Part shown: positions 5,584 to 6,137 of the stretch, in pieces | How positions within the stretch are numbered: the stretch's first letter is position 1 | Layout: each line of letters starts with the position of its first letter | DNA from: Candidatus Hydrothermota bacterium | Lineage (GTDB): Bacteria; Hydrothermota; Hydrothermia; UBA1063 | NCBI GenBank assembly: GCA_003644895.1 | Contig: QNDO01000094.1 | Location: 1 to 6,137, forward strand | Direction: 5' to 3' | Length of the DNA: 6,137 nucleotides | Notes under the pieces: model-generated | What the model was told of the DNA's origin: nothing | What the model saw: only the letters and a program-made list of their open reading frames with translations | Databases searched by the model: none | Translations under genes and position numbers: made by a program

Positions 5584-6137
5584 ATGAAGAGAGAAACCAA
5601 AGTCGGGTTAACTATTGTATTCCTGGTGTCCCTCCTGGTCTTTGGTTACCTATGGGTTAAGGAATATAGGATCAGGGTAAGGAAACATGAGTATTACATT
5701 TCTTTTCCAGAAGTTGGCTGGGTCAAGAAGGGAGATCTTGTGACCATACTGGGTGTTCCTAAGGGAAGGGTAGAGAAGGTTGTTCTTTACCCGGATAGTG
5801 TGGTTGTGAAGGTTTCACTGGACGAAATATATCTTACGGAAGGTAGTCATGCGTATATAGAAAGCCAGGGGCTCATAGGGCAGATGAGGATTTCTATAAT
5901 ATTGGGAAAAGGAGATACTTTGAAAGAAGGGTCCTTAATTAGAGGTGTAAAAAGGAAAGACCTTGGAGAGCTTATTTCTTCTGTTGGGGATCTTGTAGAC
6001 TCATTACTTACAGTGGTGGACCGTGTAAATTCACTTTCCATAACCGTGGAAAATTTCACCAATTCCTTAAACAATAATCTTGTGGTTTTCAGGAGAGAAT
6101 TAACCGATTTTAAGGACTTTCTTAAAGATTTACTGGC
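5584..6137 (+). CDS. MlaD/MCE-family lipid-transport substrate-binding protein, 3' truncated
   Basis: I translated this frame by hand: it is open from ATG 5584 to the window end (184 complete codons) with no stop. Residues 1-7 (MKRETKV) precede a single transmembrane segment at about 8-24 (GLTIVFLVSLLVFGYLW), giving an N-in, periplasm-out anchor. The MCE domain follows at about 36-121: YYISFPEVGWVKKGDLVTIL, the G-x-V-x-x-V-x-L strand pair (GRVEKVVLYPDSVVVKVSL), and the diagnostic GLIGQMRISIILG where the family has GLLG plus a short strand. From about 125 the sequence turns into amphipathic helix (ELISSVGDLVDSLLTVV and onward), typical of the C-terminal helices of MlaD-like proteins. Such proteins form hexamers that shuttle phospholipids with an MlaE permease and MlaF ATPase; those partners are not visible and could lie outside the window. 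The start is supported by AGGTGAT overlapping the htrA stop. Confidence 0.88.
   Translation, partial: MKRETKVGLTIVFLVSLLVFGYLWVKEYRIRVRKHEYYISFPEVGWVKKGDLVTILGVPKGRVEKVVLYPDSVVVKVSLDEIYLTEGSHAYIESQGLIGQMRISIILGKGDTLKEGSLIRGVKRKDLGELISSVGDLVDSLLTVVDRVNSLSITVENFTNSLNNNLVVFRRELTDFKDFLKDLL

Noticed and set aside
5847..6074. Minus-strand open frame at 5847-6074
   Set aside because: The plus strand here encodes a clear MCE-family protein that runs through the window end; the minus frame is its shadow.

Overview
The window is a gene-dense piece of a bacterial chromosome with moderately low GC. It carries six recognisable protein genes (two of them cut by the window edges) and one unrecognised small ORF. 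HtrA next to an MlaD/MCE-type protein indicates a diderm (two-membrane) bacterium. Codon use rich in AGA/AGG, GGA and ATA, and Lys/Glu/Ile-rich proteins, would fit a thermophilic or deep-branching uncultured lineage such as the WOR-3/Hydrothermae-like phyla. That placement is inference and weak. I see no tRNA, rRNA, CRISPR array, insertion sequence, phage gene or attachment site.

Layout. (1) Positions 1-683, plus strand: the C-terminal part of a DUF438-family protein (end of a hemerythrin-like domain, then a PAS domain). (2) About 708-944, plus strand: a small unrecognised ORF in the same frame as the preceding gene, with a poorly defined start. (3) 941-2377, minus strand: gatB, subunit B of the Asp/Glu-tRNA amidotransferase. 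It converges on the small ORF, and the two stop codons overlap by 4 bp. (4) 2378-2456: a 79-bp divergent intergenic region with candidate back-to-back promoters whose -35 elements lie in one small AT-rich palindrome. (5) 2457-6137, plus strand: a tightly packed apparent operon of a DUF3467 protein, truA, a transaldolase (tal/fsa family), an HtrA/Deg serine protease and the start of an MlaD/MCE substrate-binding protein. Spacings are 0, 19, -4 and 4 bp. No stretch over 100 bp is non-coding.

How the genes relate. The five-gene plus-strand cluster mixes RNA modification (TruA), central carbon metabolism (transaldolase) and envelope functions (HtrA quality control, MCE lipid transport). The spacing and overlaps argue for co-transcription and translational coupling, not for one shared pathway. 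The last two genes form the only evident functional theme, the cell envelope.

I found no convincing previously undescribed system. The points most worth checking are the start or possible frameshift of the small ORF at 683-710, the overlapping divergent promoters with a possibly leaderless gatB mRNA, and the shortened first PDZ domain of HtrA.
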